A DNA stretch of 64,000 nt from Nitzschia sp. DOCU1 (lineage: Eukaryota > Bacillariophyta > Bacillariophyceae > Bacillariales > Bacillariaceae). Position 1 is the first letter of the stretch. Every line of letters begins with the position of its first letter. Location: NCBI GenBank assembly GCA_951394045.1, contig OX595994.1, positions 1,364,001 to 1,428,000 of the forward strand, in the 5' to 3' direction. This document shows, one piece after another, positions 24,573 to 34,342 of the stretch. The notes below the pieces were generated by a model that was given only the letters and a program-made list of their open reading frames with translations, did not search any database and had not been told where the DNA came from. The translations under genes were made by a program, and so were the position numbers.

Positions 24573-25022
24573 ATGGCGGAGAAATCAAACGCTCCGCGTG
24601 CTTTTCTTGCCTCTGATCAGTGGTCGCCTCGCTTTGAAACGACTTTTTTCACCGTGAAAATGGAAACTTTTGAGTTGCGTACTTCATATCCTCAAAATGA
24701 TAGTCCTGACGTCCCGAAGGGTAAAGGGACTTTTCCGGCCTACTATTACAAGATTGATGTGTACTGTGGTCACGCCAAGCATTCTGTCCTCCGCCGTTAT
24801 TCTCAGCTCGTATGGCTCGTCTCAAATGTTCCCCGTGACAACAGACCCGACTCACCTGAGATGCCACCAGGCACTTGGATATGCCAGCCCCAAAATGCAG
24901 CCTTTGCGCAAAATCGGCTCGAACAGTTGCGCGAATTTCTGCAAGCTTTTCTCCAACGCCCCGAGGTTGCTTCTCATCCATTAGTTGCCGCGTTCCTTGA
25001 ACTTGACAAGTTTGGTCGTTGA
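24573..25022 (+). CDS. Stand-alone PX-domain protein
   Basis: 149 residues, essentially one PX (phox) domain, a phosphoinositide-binding module found in sorting nexins. Seen: the YYKIDVYCGHAKHSVLRRYSQLVWL strand-helix unit with the RRYSQ basic motif that contacts PI3P, a proline-rich loop (PEMPPGTWIC), and the final helices NRLEQLREFLQAFLQRP to HPLVAAFLEL. No BAR or other domain follows. Probable peripheral endosomal protein. The start ATG at 24573 lies in AAAATGG; an upstream TTG is not needed. Confidence 0.85.
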   Translation: MAEKSNAPRAFLASDQWSPRFETTFFTVKMETFELRTSYPQNDSPDVPKGKGTFPAYYYKIDVYCGHAKHSVLRRYSQLVWLVSNVPRDNRPDSPEMPPGTWICQPQNAAFAQNRLEQLREFLQAFLQRPEVASHPLVAAFLELDKFGR

Positions 25023-25349
25023 GACAAGAGTCACCGTCATCAGATTTCCAAGCTGACTGCCTCACAGAACTACGCTTCTTTGCGCCCAACGCTCGACTCA
25101 ATGTATCGGCGAAACAGTTTATTTCCTGTTGAGGTCGTTGACTGGGTAGGGACGGTCGACTAAATGCATCGTCCAAGGAAATATCGCCCCCTGAGGTCGC
25201 TGGCTAGCTAGGCACACTTCAGACGAAGTGGGGCCAAGCCACGGCTGCAAGAGATCTTTCTGAAATTGGGATGCATTTGTAAATCGCCAATTTAAAAGTT
25301 ACCTAACATTCTAGTGCTTGTGTTGTAGCATTCGAGCTCCTATTCCGGT
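25023..25349. other. Short convergent intergenic region
   Basis: 327 bp between the 3' ends of the PX and bilin reductase genes. A pair of GAGGTCG direct repeats (near 25130 and 25193) is the only structure noted. 3' UTRs are expected here. Confidence 0.45.
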
Positions 25350-26324
25350 CTACCGAGGAAATAGAACTTCGTCAAGAACACGCTGTGTCCAGTTTCCACC
25401 ATACAAGGAATTTAGCATAGGCTTGGCTGGATCATTGTTTCTCCGATAATCGAGGTATGAGGGTTGGTGATTGCTTCCTCGAGCTTTGTCGTGGTCGCTT
25501 TTACATTCCTGGAGTAGCTCCAAGTACAAGTCGAGGTGAGCCACGAACGCTTCCCATACCTGATGTTGAATTATGGTGACTGGATCTTCCTGTTCTTGTA
25601 AGCGAGTCCAGAGCGAGTTCTTCGATACATATTGCTGCACCGGCTCCGGGAAATCCCCTCCCCAGGGGAAATGCGAGCGTCCTTCCACAAAAGTTGCATG
25701 CCAGCTACTCCAATGGTTTTCGAAGGGATTGGGATGTGTCATTGGCTGTGCATCCAAGAGTAATAGGTGCTTGTTGCCGGGTAGACTAACCAAATCAATG
25801 CCAAGAACGGGAAGTGATGTGGAGTTCGAGGGAATCACAACGAAGTTCAAGACTTGGATACCAGCGCTTTGAATGCTTTCGTCGGAAGAAGTTGAAACGG
25901 TCTCCAAAAGAGCAACCCTAGCGTACCGGACCAAATCCTCCACATTCGGCGCTGGGATCATCGCTTTCGTTGTAATCTTCACCACTGAGTCTGTTGTTCC
26001 TTTTGCCGGAGCTTCGTTGAACTGGAGCTCGACGGGAAGATCGGCCGCCCGAAACAAACCGGAACTACCCAGCCGTGACCATGCGTAGTCTGCAAATTTT
26101 TTGTATAGTCCTGCTGCTTCAGACCCTTGTGGTTGGATTGGGTTCGTATCATGAGACAACCGAAGGAAAGTGCTACCACAGAGGGTCCGTTCATTTTGTC
26201 GATGGCAAAAGATACGGCTCGATGTGAACGCAGCCGATGTGGATCGGATAGTGCGTTTCGACATGACAGCACCAATAGGTGCTGCCACTAATCCAACGTA
26301 AAGCAATATGCATAAGAATCTCAT
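25350..26324 (-). CDS. Ferredoxin-dependent bilin reductase (HY2 family), plastid-targeted
   Basis: 324 residues from the ATG at 26324, chosen because it opens a signal peptide (MRFLCILLYVGLVAAPIG); an upstream in-frame extension has no such feature. A Ser-Ala-Ala-Phe motif follows (STSAAFTSS), similar to the diatom ASAFAP plastid-import motif, so import into the complex plastid is inferred. HY2-family blocks in the mature part are ELQFNEAP, GIQVLNFVVIP, VLGIDLVSLPG, the strand LLLLDAQPM and the WSSWHATFVEGR region. The family reduces biliverdin to phytobilins using ferredoxin. Diatoms lack phycobilisomes, so the likely user is phytochrome. Which product (phycocyanobilin, phytochromobilin or phycoerythrobilin type) cannot be decided. 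Confidence 0.78.
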   Translation of the reverse strand: MRFLCILLYVGLVAAPIGAVMSKRTIRSTSAAFTSSRIFCHRQNERTLCGSTFLRLSHDTNPIQPQGSEAAGLYKKFADYAWSRLGSSGLFRAADLPVELQFNEAPAKGTTDSVVKITTKAMIPAPNVEDLVRYARVALLETVSTSSDESIQSAGIQVLNFVVIPSNSTSLPVLGIDLVSLPGNKHLLLLDAQPMTHPNPFENHWSSWHATFVEGRSHFPWGGDFPEPVQQYVSKNSLWTRLQEQEDPVTIIQHQVWEAFVAHLDLYLELLQECKSDHDKARGSNHQPSYLDYRRNNDPAKPMLNSLYGGNWTQRVLDEVLFPR

Positions 26325-26691
26325 GGCGATATATGTGATATTTCCGGTTAAACTGGTCCTGTAGTTGTTGGCTTGTTGTGTGGCGATAACGCGATACCAA
26401 TTGTGTGTGATCATGGTGCAAAGATACATTTTTGAGTGGTCGGTGATGTGATGTGCGATCCGATGATTCGATTCGATTCATTCGAGGGCTCCAGGCGATC
26501 TTTTAGGGGGCAGCTTCTCCCCCACCCCAAACTTTTGCTATCTGTCTGCTGCGCCGACGCAAAATTGCAAAGAGAGAATGGATGTTACTCTTAAGACTAA
26601 CATATAGAGGTATTCTAGCAGACACCGGACGGAATGAGTTCGGCTCGGAAACTTTGGACGTAATTGCCAAATATAGTTGAGCAGTTGATTT

Positions 26692-28419
26692 CTATGGGCA
26701 TTTTCGATTGACAATCGCCGAACCCCATTCTTCATATTCTGCCTTTGTGATCCACATTTCATGAAAGGTACCCAAACTGCCAAGGATGCTTCCTCCCAGC
26801 CAACTGCAAATCGCACGTTCCTGAATCGACGGGCTGAGCATCTTGACACGCCATCCCGGCGTGTGCGTATGGATAATGGCTTCAATTTGCTCCCGCAGCA
26901 TATCTGGGACGGCCTGGTCCGTCGGTCCAATGCAGGCTCCTCCACCGCACAAGACGACATTACCTAGCATGCTTGCCTGCTGATCGCGATCGCACCGAAA
27001 GGCAGAATCGCATACCATGTTTGCGATTGGAGCCGACGTGAGCTGTTCGAAATGGCTCTGCAAGTATGATGAGCAAGCACGTTGCAAGATGCGATTATCG
27101 AATCGAACTTTGGGTGCGACTGGTTCCGCTTTGGCCTTGCTGGGGCTCGCCTTGGCGGCGGACCGAGTCGAACCTCGAGTGGCTCGTCGTGAGCTGACCC
27201 CAACGGCGGTGGCATCTGTATATTTTTCCGTTTGTGTTTTTTTCTCATCCATAGCATCTTCGTCCTTTTCCTCGTCGTCGTCTTCATCATCATCGACTTT
27301 AGTAGCAGTCGCCAGTATGGTCTCATAACGATTCTTCAAAGCTTCGAGCGCCACTTCCCGTGGATTGGGTGCAGACTCGTCCTCTGGAAGTCCCCCGAAT
27401 GCCAGGCCTGCCACTTCAAAGCGATTTTGAGATGGCACATCCACCGAGGCCCCGTCTGGCAATGTGTAGCTAATAGAAGGAACGAGAAGGGTCTTGCTTA
27501 CTGCCGTGTTGACGGATTGACCCGCACCAGACTCACGACACTCTCGGGCTATTTGCAGCAAAGCCAAACGATGAAAGGGATCTTTGCGTGTTTCCCATTT
27601 TGGATTCCGAACTTGATACACGGGCTTGAGCGTTGTCTTGCTGGCCACACAGAGAGTCTTAAGTTGCTCCAAAGCAAGTTCGTCCATGGCCAGTGTTCCG
27701 ATGGGAGACCGACGAATTCCCTTTTGCTCCACATATCCTTCAAAGACTGGTGTAACCGTGGTTCCGTTGTAACCAACGTCGATCACGGTACTAGTAGTTC
27801 TACCACACGCATAGCAGGCTAGAGTCGCATCGCGCCCAAAAAAGGTAGCCGGAACCTCGCATTCCTCCATGAGAATTTCCAAGAGTTGCTGCCGAAGCGG
27901 TGGGGGATTGTACGAACGCTCGACTAGTAGCAAAGGATGGTCTGTCTGATCCTTCAAACCCAACGACTTGTCATATCCATGACGCAAAAAGGTAGGAACA
28001 AGATCAGCCCAGTCTGCCTCACTTGATGTATGTGACGCAGGATCATACCACAAGCCAGTCGTTGAATCGACCGGGTTGGCAACTTCCCAGTCCCCATCGG
28101 TGTCACCTGCCATGGGCCGGCTCAGGGAGTCATAGTGCACCTTTGCAATTGGCCGACGACGCCGTCTATTAGAAACTTCCTCGCCAGCTTCTTCTCGTAA
28201 TATAGCAACATTCTGAGAAATAGTGATATAGGGCAATCAAATGGTAAGGTGAGTTACAAGCATGGCATGCAATTCGTCTGTGGTCCGCCTTTCCGGTGAA
28301 CGTACCGATCGAAAGTAAGATCGCGGATAATCTTCGCCAGCATAACCGATCTTGGTGGACCAGGCACCGACATCTGCCACGACGGCGTGCACCGAGTCAC
28401 CAGAGGAATAGAGAGCCAT
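26692..28419 (-). CDS. ARP4: Actin-related protein 4 (BAF53/ARP4 type)
   Basis: Exons 28419-28306 and 28212-26692 (phase 0, intron 93 bp) give 544 residues. Exon 1 carries the actin phosphate-1 segment (VVADVGAWSTKIGYAGEDYPR). Exon 2 begins NVAILREE and includes LLVERSYNPPPLRQQLLEI, IDVGYNGTTVTPVFEGY (phosphate 2), the adenosine region LGNVVLCGGGACIGP and the C-terminal SWLGGSILGSLGTFHEMWITKAEYEEWG typical of ARP4. A long acidic/basic insert near 310-370 (DDDEDDDEEKDEDAMDEKK then RRATRGSTRSAAKASPSKAK) makes it longer than the usual 430-490. ARP4 is a nuclear subunit of NuA4, SWR1 and INO80 complexes, which also contain RUVBL2, encoded 11 kb away. Confidence 0.88.
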
Positions 28420-29459
28420 AATTGCTTTGGATTGTTTTCAGGACTCGACGTGGATGCGACAACTGGGGGTCGGCAGCAGCACCGGCTCAAAGATACGCAA
28501 TTACGAAACTACGTTGGGCTAACCAACCGTTTGACTCTGCAAACAACTGTGTAGGACTTTCGAGAAATAGGCGCAGAGGGGCAAAAAGAGGAGCCAACCC
28601 AAACTGTAGCGTTAGAGAAGAGATGCCGAGGTTTCTTTGTGCGCCATTGTCGCCGTGGGTGCCCAATTTCATGGTCGTCGTCGTCGTCATCGTGTGGATT
28701 TGCGGTGCACCGTTTCTCTTCGGTCGGCGGCAAGGCGACCATCGGTAGTCGGAATGGTCAAAGCGTGCGTCGTGCGTCGGCTTCCTCGGCTACTCCACGA
28801 GCCCTGCTGCCGAGCAATGACTACAGTACCAGGTAAGTTTTTGCATCCATCTAGAGGTAACGAGTTTTGCTGTTGAGCATTATAGCATCGATAAAGAGCC
28901 AAGAACGCCGAAGAGACGATAATGTGAGAATGAATACACCAGGTGCGTCGGTTATGGTGGTGGTGGGACTCGCCGCCTATCATCTTGATCATCATCAAGG
29001 ACAAGCATGGATTGTCCGAGACATTGTTTCCACCTCGACTCATCAACGCAGTATTTAACCTGTTAAGGTCATTGTGTCTGATTTTCCGCCCTCCAATAGT
29101 CTCTAGTAGCTGCTAGAACGAGTCAGGGGACGGTAGTTAGCCATACCACACGACAAAGTTTCGAATTTTTGGATCCCACCACGACGATGCCGCAAGCTCT
29201 GACACCGAACCTACGACCGAATCATCGGCTTATTTCTTTGAGTATGCAGGCTCGTATTGAATGTCAACAAGAGTCATTCTTGAAGGGAGGGCAATATTGA
29301 ACTCAAATAGCTCCTTAATTACAATAGCTTCAATTTCTGGATTCGAATGATTGAATGACCCTTCTCTTGCTATGCGCGAAGCGAAGTTGCTGCTACGATG
29401 GGATAGTGCATGCATAGGCTCGGTGTCTTGCGTGAAACGATCACGCAAAACCCGATAGG
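28420..29459. other. Intergenic left flank of the retrotransposon
   Basis: About 1 kb. ORFs such as 28639-28836 lack domains. One ATG-led stretch (28753-28832) ends in a good GTAAGT donor, but no coherent next exon was found. The left end of the retrotransposon begins at 29460. Confidence 0.45.
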
Positions 29460-29664
29460 GACGCGCTCCACTTCGTTCCACGCGTCACTCCGGAACGCGC
29501 TCCTTCGACGTTCGTCTTCGCGCGGCTGCGGGATAGTAGCTAGGGATTGTAAGTCTTGATCGGATAGTAAAATAGATCAAGGACAAGAACAACAAATAGT
29601 GGCAGAATCAGGGGTCTAAAAGGCCCTTTGATTCAAGCTCCTCTTGATACGAGGAGCCTGATCC
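29460..29664 (-). repeat. Split direct repeat B2 (outer)
   Basis: 205 bp, identical to B1 at 30006-30210 by eye. The outer end has nested symmetry: GACGCG and CGCGTC at 29460-29465 and 29481-29486, GTTCC and GGAAC just inside. The inner end carries a perfect stem GCTCCTC / GAGGAGC with a 7-nt loop. These palindromes are candidate recombinase sites. Confidence 0.9.
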
Positions 29665-29684
29665 CATAGGTGTGGGCGGGCGGG

Positions 29685-30007
29685 AAATTAGAAAAAGCTA
29701 CGTCCGGATGGAGCAGCCCCAATTACTTGCAATTGTGAGCCGCTCCATCCCTTCTAGAAAAGAGCAATCGTGCTCGAACCTCTCCGCTTGCACGGTCAAG
29801 ACGACCGTTTCCGACATAGAAACTTCTTCCTCACTCTTTGTTCGACCGCTCCATCGTTTGCAAATCGTTTGAGCACAAAGAGGGGAGAAGATTTTTCCGA
29901 AACGAAACGGCTCGACCGGCGTGGTAGCGTGTGCCGGCGCTCCGAGGTTTGGAAGGGATGGAGGGCAGGCGGCACCTCCCCTCTCCATACACTGCGTTCC
30001 GACGCGA
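29685..30007 (-). repeat. Split direct repeat A2 (inner)
   Basis: 323 bp, identical by eye to A1 at 36401-36723. Separated from B2 by a 20-bp G-rich linker (29665-29684) and abutting B1 with a shared GA. Open frames within it are identical in both A copies and are not considered genes. Confidence 0.9.
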
Positions 30008-30210
30008 CGCGCTCCACTTCGTTCCACGCGTCACTCCGGAACGCGCTCCTTCGACGTTCGTCTTCGCGCGGCTGCGGGATAGTAGCTAGGGATTGTAAGT
30101 CTTGATCGGATAGTAAAATAGATCAAGGACAAGAACAACAAATAGTGGCAGAATCAGGGGTCTAAAAGGCCCTTTGATTCAAGCTCCTCTTGATACGAGG
30201 AGCCTGATCC
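30006..30210 (-). repeat. Split direct repeat B1 (inner)
   Basis: 205 bp. The A2/B1 junction (around 30001-30010, GACGCGACGC) has the sequence expected when the element's two outer ends are joined in a circle, as the tyrosine-recombinase model predicts. Confidence 0.9.
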
Positions 30211-30263
30211 ACCACTTGACTTGAATGGAAGGTCCGAGGGTTGTTCTTGGTGACTTCAATCTT

Positions 30264-31493
30264 CTAGAAATCCAAGCAGTGCGGGACTTCTGGAAGAGGG
30301 GCGACGGCTCCCCCAACCATTGAAGAAGATCGAAGAGACGGTGAGTCACCATGAATACCCCAGGAAGGAACATGAAAGAAATGGTTCACGGACACCATTT
30401 TTGCTGCGACCGACTGGGTGAACTGTAGAACCTGAGCTCGCAAATAGGCCATGAAAGCGTCAGATTCCCAGCGCCCAATCAGCATAATGGTGTGAACCGG
30501 TACATTGGCTAAATGCATGGCCATTGCAGCGCCGGAACGGATCGAATGTGTCCCGACCTCTTCGGGACCAAAGCCAAGGCTGGCCCGACCAAGTGCTGCG
30601 ACTGAATGACGGATGGCGCCGATCATGTCCTCGCCAGAGAGGGTCATGAATTTTCCCGAAGCCGAAGCGACATAAGAGCAAACAAGGGTATCGTCAGTAG
30701 CTCCCGGCAGTCCCCGAACGTGAGAGACGACATCAGCCCACCGCTTTACTGGACAGAGGACGTCGTCGTTGGTCCTATACATCGTCACTACTCCGTGTCG
30801 GCGGTCTGTCTTGGACCAACGGAAGCAGACTGATACGGCATCGGCGTCGTGAAGATTGGGGTTGTCATGGAGAAGTTCGACTGAATTGGCAAAGAACTTC
30901 ACGTCTCCAAGTCGTAGAGGATCGGTGCGGCGCTCGCCCTGGACCCGCAGATACTCACAAGAGCGCATGGCATGGAAGAAGGCGCATATTGCTAACAGAG
31001 CGAGGAAGGAAGACTTGGGGGTGGGTCTGGAAGCATACATATGCTTCAGGACTGTGGGAGTGATCGCTTTCTGGCCGGTCGTCGGTTCGTCCGAATTTGC
31101 GTATCCCCTGTATTGTTTTCGTAGAATCTCCGAAGTCCTGCCGGCGGCGTCAAGTCTGGGATCTGGACGTCCGGTCGCCAAGAAGGTCTGTGCCACTTTG
31201 CTGACATAGCGCTCGGTGGTGGCTGCCATGAGTGGGGTAGAACTGTCCCTACCGTTGGTGTAGAGACCTTCTCGGATTGCTTGGGCGAATGCACACAAGA
31301 TTCGGATTCTTGCGGGGGGACTGAGTCGATCCATGAAAAGGTCTTCGCCGAGGTCAACCCCGGTACAGAAATCTTTCCAGCGCTCGAGAGCGCGATCTTT
31401 GACCGCGTGGGTGCTTTCGACGACTGCTGCGTCTCTTTCCTGATCGGCAGCATTGAGTAGGCCCAAGAGGCAATCTCTTCCGGTACGGGACAT
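30264..31493 (-). CDS. Tyrosine recombinase of the retrotransposon
   Basis: 409 residues from the ATG at 31493. Catalyses site-specific integration of the element's circular DNA. Catalytic residues can be placed: Arg in AFFHAMRSCEYL, the His-x-x-Arg pair in GTHSIRSGAAM, Trp in LIGRWESD (replacing the second His, as in many phage-type recombinases) and the nucleophile Tyr in DAFMAYLRAQV. The N-terminal 150 residues form a helical core-binding domain (ALERWKDFCTGVDLG). Its start overlaps the end of the RT frame by 448 nt and lies in the -1 frame relative to it, so it is translated by internal initiation, a separate mRNA or a frameshift. Appears intact. Confidence 0.88.
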   Translation of the reverse strand: MSRTGRDCLLGLLNAADQERDAAVVESTHAVKDRALERWKDFCTGVDLGEDLFMDRLSPPARIRILCAFAQAIREGLYTNGRDSSTPLMAATTERYVSKVAQTFLATGRPDPRLDAAGRTSEILRKQYRGYANSDEPTTGQKAITPTVLKHMYASRPTPKSSFLALLAICAFFHAMRSCEYLRVQGERRTDPLRLGDVKFFANSVELLHDNPNLHDADAVSVCFRWSKTDRRHGVVTMYRTNDDVLCPVKRWADVVSHVRGLPGATDDTLVCSYVASASGKFMTLSGEDMIGAIRHSVAALGRASLGFGPEEVGTHSIRSGAAMAMHLANVPVHTIMLIGRWESDAFMAYLRAQVLQFTQSVAAKMVSVNHFFHVPSWGIHGDSPSLRSSSMVGGAVAPLPEVPHCLDF

Positions 31494-34342
31494 AAACGAA
31501 AGTTCGGCGGAAGCTGATCAGGACAGGCAAAACGCAATAGAGATTCAAGGTCAGACAACGACAAGTACTGGTCACGAGAAAGAGAATCGGCGACGTCATT
31601 CGCCTCTCCTGGGAACCACTGGGAGTAGAGGCATAAGTCGTTTTCGATGATGTACTCAGCAATCCACCGTGCTACTGCGAGCTTCTCCGGATCCGAGACC
31701 ACGTCATTGACGAAGTCGGCGGCAACTTCTTTCGTTCGGTGCAGCCAACCCTCTGCGTTCGTTGCGTCCGTTTGAGCCAATAGGCATGTCTGAGCTGGGA
31801 AAGGGGGGTGCATTTTTATCATTACCCCGATCGCTAGGAACTCCCCCATCCCTTGGCCTTTTGTTTCCCATCGCTCGATTGGTACTGGCAGTCTCCAAGC
31901 CAATCCACAGCCACAGTAACATGCCCCGCCCAAGCCGTAATAGCAAAAATCTGTACGAAACATGACGTCAGGCTTGCGATGGACGAGATTGTTGATGCTG
32001 ATCCCGTCCTTTGCTTTGTCGAGGATTCGACGGCACGTCTTCAGGTCTTCGATTACCGTCATTGGAATACGGTGTTCCACCTTCGTCTTGTTCGCCTTTC
32101 GCCTTTCCATGAAGGCCAAGTATCCTGAAATTCGAACAAGGAAATGCCTCGCCATTGGGATTATGGTGGCCGCGTGTTGTAGCCTCCCATGCGTCGTTTC
32201 AAGATTGGAGAGAGTCGACTGGCCAGTACAGATCAGCTGGAGGATCTGTTCCTTCCATTCTACAAATTTTTCGAGAGGGAGAGAGACGAGGAGTTTCCTG
32301 GTGTCAAGCATCCAGCCCAGGACAATCTTCACCTCTTCTGGTTGTCCTTCTGCTTCATACTTCGTCAGGGACAAGGGATGGACTCTTGGCACTGGCTCGT
32401 TGGGGTGAACCGGTCTCGTCAACAATGAGATCGTCAGGGGCATCAGGATCGAAAGCCTCCGGACCCTATCCTCTCCTTCTTTTCCCAATTCTGGGACCAT
32501 TCCAATCCCATCGTCCAGGAAATTGTCGGCCTGTCCGAAGTCGTTTTCTGGGATGTCGACTGACAGGGCTCTCCCTTTTGCGAAGGGAATCGAATCCGGT
32601 AGTCTCTTCTTCGTCGGGACTTTGACGGGAACAAGTTTCAGGAAGTCTTCTGGGTTGATGCTTTTGCAGCGCTGGAAGGTGTTGACCAAGTCGCAGCATG
32701 CTTCAGCAAAGTCGCTGAATCTTGAGGGATTTGGGCTTCCCCCAAAAGTCAACCTTAGAGACAAAAGGAAGAATTGGTTGGTGGCGAAGCAACTGCTCCC
32801 TGCTGCGTCTGGTGCCGAGGCGTGAAGGCGGCGGAAGGCCTTAGACCAATCTACTTTCATCAAGTAGATGGGCGCCGTTTCGTGCCGCAACCTTGTCGCG
32901 ACGATGAAATGGAAGACCCTTGAGATGCAGTGCCCGAATCTAACCGGGGAGAGCTCTTCTTGGATTGTTCGGGAGTTGGGCGGCTTCCCGGAAGGGTAAT
33001 CCCAGGACAGATCATGAGTAAGTCTGAACTTTGGGACTCTGTTCCCATTTCCATCAACCGTTGTTTGAATCGCGATTCCTAACGGCGCAATCCAACAATC
33101 CGGTATGTTCACAGCCTCTCTGACAGGTAGAGGTAAGCTGAACCCGTGTCTTCTTTCGTCTTCCAGCAGATCTTCCAGCGTCTCGGGATTTTCTGTTGCT
33201 GACTTGTGGCTTCCTCGCTCTACAGCTTCTAGGACAGACCTTCTTCTTGCCTGCTCCGTTTGGTGTCTGAGGGGCATTTGGACTCCCCTTGAGAGTCCCG
33301 ATTCGATGTTGTTCCAGAAGGGATGGAACTTCAGTAAGGGGCGAAGCAATTCAATAGGCTTGAACTCCGACCCGTAGGTCAAGCAGGTTCCTCCCGCTTC
33401 TTGAAAGGCTCGCTCAAGGTCCATGCTGTATTCCGTCAGGATCGCGAAGTTGTGCTCGGCGTCTTCGATCGTGAATCCGAATCGAAAACGACAATCCACC
33501 GGTTCGGGCTGTTCCCAAACGGCTATGGACCTCAGGGCGTTCAGAAGTTCAGTGCTCTCAAACTCTAGCACCGGCTGCGATAGCTCGGGACGAATTTCTT
33601 GGGCAACTTGGGGGACATGACGATCTCCGGCGGGCTGTTGCCCCGTTTCGTCAGTTGCCGGACGCGGTTCCGGGCTTCGGCGGACTTGCGGCTTCTTGGG
33701 AAGGGTCCCGGCGGATCCTTCGAAGCTCGGTCCTTTGCTCGCTTGCGGTGGTGGTCGGACTTGCTGTTCTAGGGCCGGCGACAGATCGGGCTCCAACGAA
33801 CTCGGCCCTCTGTGCTCCTTCTCCAATGGAGGGAGATCCAGGTCTTGTCTCGACTTGGGTTCATTCTTCCGTGGTTCCTGCGAGCTCCCCACGGACAGAG
33901 ATTTCTTACCTATTAGTTCTTCATTCTCCAGACTGGCCTTGGCAAGACGATGGTCCTTCTTTCGAACCGTTGACGACAATCCGCTCTCAATCCTACTCTT
34001 CTTGGAAGGGCTCCCTCCTGATGGCCTGGCTCCTCTTCCTTTCGACACCGGGTCCGGTTCTTTCCCTTCTCTTCCGACTCCGGGCGAATCGAACCTTAGC
34101 CTTGCTACCTTCGACCCGAGCAATGAATTTGGTGACCGGCTATCTTTGCCTTCGCTCTTCTTGTTTGGACTTGAAAACAGACGGGGAGGAGATGGCCACG
34201 GCGGCGGTAGAGTTGGCCTTCGTGGAGTTCCAACTTTCGGAGGAAGAATAGTCTTCAGCCTGAGCTCGGGTGGTTTGAGTCTCAGGACTTCGCGATCCTT
34301 CTTCTTCGGTTGGTCATTGGCTGTCTCCTCCCCTTCAAGGAG
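31046..34342 (-). CDS. Reverse transcriptase - RNase H frame (pol)
   Basis: Open from just after the UGA at 34345-34343 to 31046, about 1,098 residues if read through; no ATG near its beginning (first in-frame TTG at 34123). The first 300 residues are Pro/Lys/Glu rich. RT motifs: VDWSKAFRRLH (block A, about 32840), LTFGGSPNPSRFSDF (block B), and NFLDDGIGMV (catalytic block C, F-L-D-D in place of Y-x-D-D, about 32515). The connection and RNase H domain follow: FRTDFCYYGLGG (first Asp), QTDATNAEGWL, and GEANDVADSLSRD at the end. Lacks an integrase and protease, as expected for this class. How it is translated is open: UGA readthrough or reinitiation. Confidence 0.85.
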   Translation of the reverse strand, partial: LLEGEETANDQPKKKDREVLRLKPPELRLKTILPPKVGTPRRPTLPPPWPSPPRLFSSPNKKSEGKDSRSPNSLLGSKVARLRFDSPGVGREGKEPDPVSKGRGARPSGGSPSKKSRIESGLSSTVRKKDHRLAKASLENEELIGKKSLSVGSSQEPRKNEPKSRQDLDLPPLEKEHRGPSSLEPDLSPALEQQVRPPPQASKGPSFEGSAGTLPKKPQVRRSPEPRPATDETGQQPAGDRHVPQVAQEIRPELSQPVLEFESTELLNALRSIAVWEQPEPVDCRFRFGFTIEDAEHNFAILTEYSMDLERAFQEAGGTCLTYGSEFKPIELLRPLLKFHPFWNNIESGLSRGVQMPLRHQTEQARRRSVLEAVERGSHKSATENPETLEDLLEDERRHGFSLPLPVREAVNIPDCWIAPLGIAIQTTVDGNGNRVPKFRLTHDLSWDYPSGKPPNSRTIQEELSPVRFGHCISRVFHFIVATRLRHETAPIYLMKVDWSKAFRRLHASAPDAAGSSCFATNQFFLLSLRLTFGGSPNPSRFSDFAEACCDLVNTFQRCKSINPEDFLKLVPVKVPTKKRLPDSIPFAKGRALSVDIPENDFGQADNFLDDGIGMVPELGKEGEDRVRRLSILMPLTISLLTRPVHPNEPVPRVHPLSLTKYEAEGQPEEVKIVLGWMLDTRKLLVSLPLEKFVEWKEQILQLICTGQSTLSNLETTHGRLQHAATIIPMARHFLVRISGYLAFMERRKANKTKVEHRIPMTVIEDLKTCRRILDKAKDGISINNLVHRKPDVMFRTDFCYYGLGGACYCGCGLAWRLPVPIERWETKGQGMGEFLAIGVMIKMHPPFPAQTCLLAQTDATNAEGWLHRTKEVAADFVNDVVSDPEKLAVARWIAEYIIENDLCLYSQWFPGEANDVADSLSRDQYLSLSDLESLLRFACPDQLPPNFRLCPVPEEIASWAYSMLPIRKETQQSSKAPTRSKIALSSAGKISVPGLTSAKTFSWIDSVPPQESESCVHSPKQSEKVSTPTVGTVLPHSWQPPPSAMSAKWHRPSWRPDVQIPDLTPPAGLRRFYENNTGDTQIRTNRRPARKRSLPQS

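Noticed and set aside
28753..28900. Small spliced gene starting at ATG 28753 with GTAAGT donor
   Set aside because: Only 27 codons before the donor and no following exon with coherent sequence.
29698..30105. Open frames in both strands of repeat A2, also present in A1 (36414-36839)
   Set aside because: They lie in noncoding terminal repeats, differ only at the flank and have no domain.
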